A DNA stretch of 64,000 nucleotides from Brevibacillus reuszeri (lineage in GTDB: Bacteria; Bacillota; Bacilli; Brevibacillales; Brevibacillaceae). The notes below the pieces were generated by a model, which was not told the origin of the DNA, did no database searches, and was given only the letters and a program-made list of their open reading frames with translations. The stretch is from NCBI RefSeq assembly GCF_002897295.1, contig NZ_BEXF01000005.1, forward strand, positions 248,001-312,000, given 5' to 3'. Below are positions 63,350 to 64,000 of this stretch, piece after piece. The stretch's first letter is position 1. Each line of letters starts with the position of its first letter. The position numbers and the translations under genes are program-made.

Positions 63350-63712
63350 GTGACGGAACCGATGCAAGATGTACAGCCGGTGACCTTGTCGTCACAGGCA
63401 TTTTTAATATTGTGCCGTCTGTATGATGGATGTTACGACGAACTCAAGCAGAACGAACAGCTGAGCGAAATCGTCGAGTCGATCGCCGATATGCTTCTGG
63501 CTGGTGTAGAAACATTGGAAAAGCAAGAGGCGAAGCCCAAGAATATTACATTTCCATTGACCATGCAGCAAGCCTTTTTCTTGCGCAGATTAGTGGTGGA
63601 GCTATTAGCACATGCACCTCAGGGTGGAGAGGACAGAACAGCGGAGTGGTTGCAGGAATGCTTGACAGCCCTATCCGGAGGCGGTGTTTCATCGAATGCT
63701 CCGCTCTCCTGA
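63350..63712 (+). CDS. Uncharacterised 120-aa protein upstream of a ThiE/TenI gene
   Basis: A soluble, helical, acidic protein (LILCRLYDGCYDELKQNEQL; MQQAFFLRRLVVELLAHA). GTG 63350 has GGAGGGG 7 bp before it. It overlaps the next gene by 17 bp, so the two are translated from one message. No family is recognised. Confidence 0.6.
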   Translation: MTEPMQDVQPVTLSSQAFLILCRLYDGCYDELKQNEQLSEIVESIADMLLAGVETLEKQEAKPKNITFPLTMQQAFFLRRLVVELLAHAPQGGEDRTAEWLQECLTALSGGGVSSNAPLS

Positions 63713-64000
63713 ATTGCATGTGATCACCAATGGTCGCCAAACACTCGAACAAGTATTGGCTTTGGCTGAAGCTGCCTTTTCCGGAGGGATGAGCTATTTA
63801 CATATTCGTGAAAAGCAGCGGACAGCAAGAGAGTGCATGGATTGGGTTAAAGCGCTTTCCTCTGTCCTGCCACTTGAATGTATCATTGTCAATGATCGTG
63901 TGGATGTGGCAGCAGCTAGTCAGTGTCGGGGCGCACACCTCGCCTATCACAGTCTTGCACCGCAGGAGGCCCGAAACGTCTTAAAAGAACAGCAATGGAT
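63696..64000 (+). CDS. Thiamine-phosphate synthase/TenI family protein, N-terminal fragment
   Basis: The first 101 codons of a TIM-barrel protein, cut by the window edge. ELHVITNGRQTLEQVLALAE, GGMSYLHIREK and CIIVNDRVDVAAAS match the first three strands of ThiE/TenI; the loop with HIREK normally contacts the thiamine-precursor phosphate. ThiE joins the thiazole and pyrimidine parts of thiamine, while TenI aids thiazole aromatisation. The available part suggests TenI because of the short N-terminus, but this is not decisive. ATG 63696 overlaps the preceding gene. Confidence 0.75.
   Translation, partial: MLRSPELHVITNGRQTLEQVLALAEAAFSGGMSYLHIREKQRTARECMDWVKALSSVLPLECIIVNDRVDVAAASQCRGAHLAYHSLAPQEARNVLKEQQW

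Noticed and set aside
1..64000. tRNA, rRNA, CRISPR arrays, insertion sequences, prophage genes
   Set aside because: No T-loop/CCA patterns, no rRNA-like stretches, no regularly spaced repeats and no transposase, integrase or capsid motifs were found by eye.

Overview
The window looks like chromosomal DNA of a low-to-mid GC, endospore-forming Firmicute, most likely Brevibacillus or a close Paenibacillaceae relative. The signs are strong AGGAGG-type ribosome binding sites, frequent GTG and TTG starts, T-tailed hairpin terminators, and genes typical of Bacillales (YfhH, DUF2515/YppC, a SleB/CwlJ-domain hydrolase, YflT, DUF1292, a sporulation-type PAS histidine kinase, ParE/ParC). Species assignment is inference. 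No rRNA, tRNA, insertion sequence, prophage or CRISPR array was recognised.

Layout. 1-3.8 kb: the 5' end of a Ser/Thr kinase gene, two conserved proteins of unknown role, a TIM-barrel isomerase-like protein and an acetyltransferase. 4.0-12.0 kb: a tight operon with a TcyJKLMN-type amino-acid ABC transporter, a YtmO/CmoO-like monooxygenase, an M20 deacylase, a sarcosine/N-methyltryptophan-oxidase-like flavoenzyme and a YtnJ/CmoJ-like monooxygenase. It resembles the B. subtilis ytm operon, which salvages S-modified cysteine. 12-19 kb: SDR enzymes, DUF2515 and a linked helical protein, a HesB-like protein, YfhH, a cell-wall hydrolase and a cyclophilin lipoprotein. 19-26 kb: a trans-sulfuration PLP enzyme, then an ECF sigma factor with a membrane beta-propeller protein, a large membrane protein and a two-gene ABC-2 transporter. 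26-34 kb: PAS histidine kinase, DUF1292, YflT, a candidate small RNA unit, parE-parC. 34-42 kb: nitroreductase, phosphatase, MarR/MFS efflux pair with matching operators, a tandem AAA+ ATPase and a secreted subtilisin.

42.6-61.7 kb holds what appears to be a complete reductive pyrimidine catabolic route in separate blocks: PucR regulator, CoA-acylating (methyl)malonate-semialdehyde dehydrogenase and omega-aminotransferase (42.7-47.4 kb), then PreT, PreA, dihydropyrimidinase and beta-ureidopropionase (52.6-57.7 kb), and an NCS1 permease (60.2-61.7 kb). The implied flow is uracil/thymine to dihydropyrimidine to N-carbamoyl-beta-amino acid to beta-amino acid to semialdehyde to acyl-CoA. Between the blocks lie a LOG-family protein, two secreted proteins of unknown function, a 57-aa ORF and a two-gene DNA-binding operon. 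An ADP-ribosyltransferase-like protein and a chemoreceptor separate the catabolic genes from the permease. 61.9-64 kb: acetyltransferase, DUF3054, a 43-aa hydrophilic protein, an unknown protein and the start of a ThiE/TenI-family gene.

No single system here is clearly new. The least explained loci are the ART-like protein (57.8 kb), the paired RHH/MerR-like operon (51.4-52.4 kb), the sigma/beta-propeller/ABC module (20.4-26.1 kb), the candidate RNA (28.9 kb) and the extra flavin oxidase in the cysteine-salvage operon. All functions were assigned by reading motifs; no database search was run.
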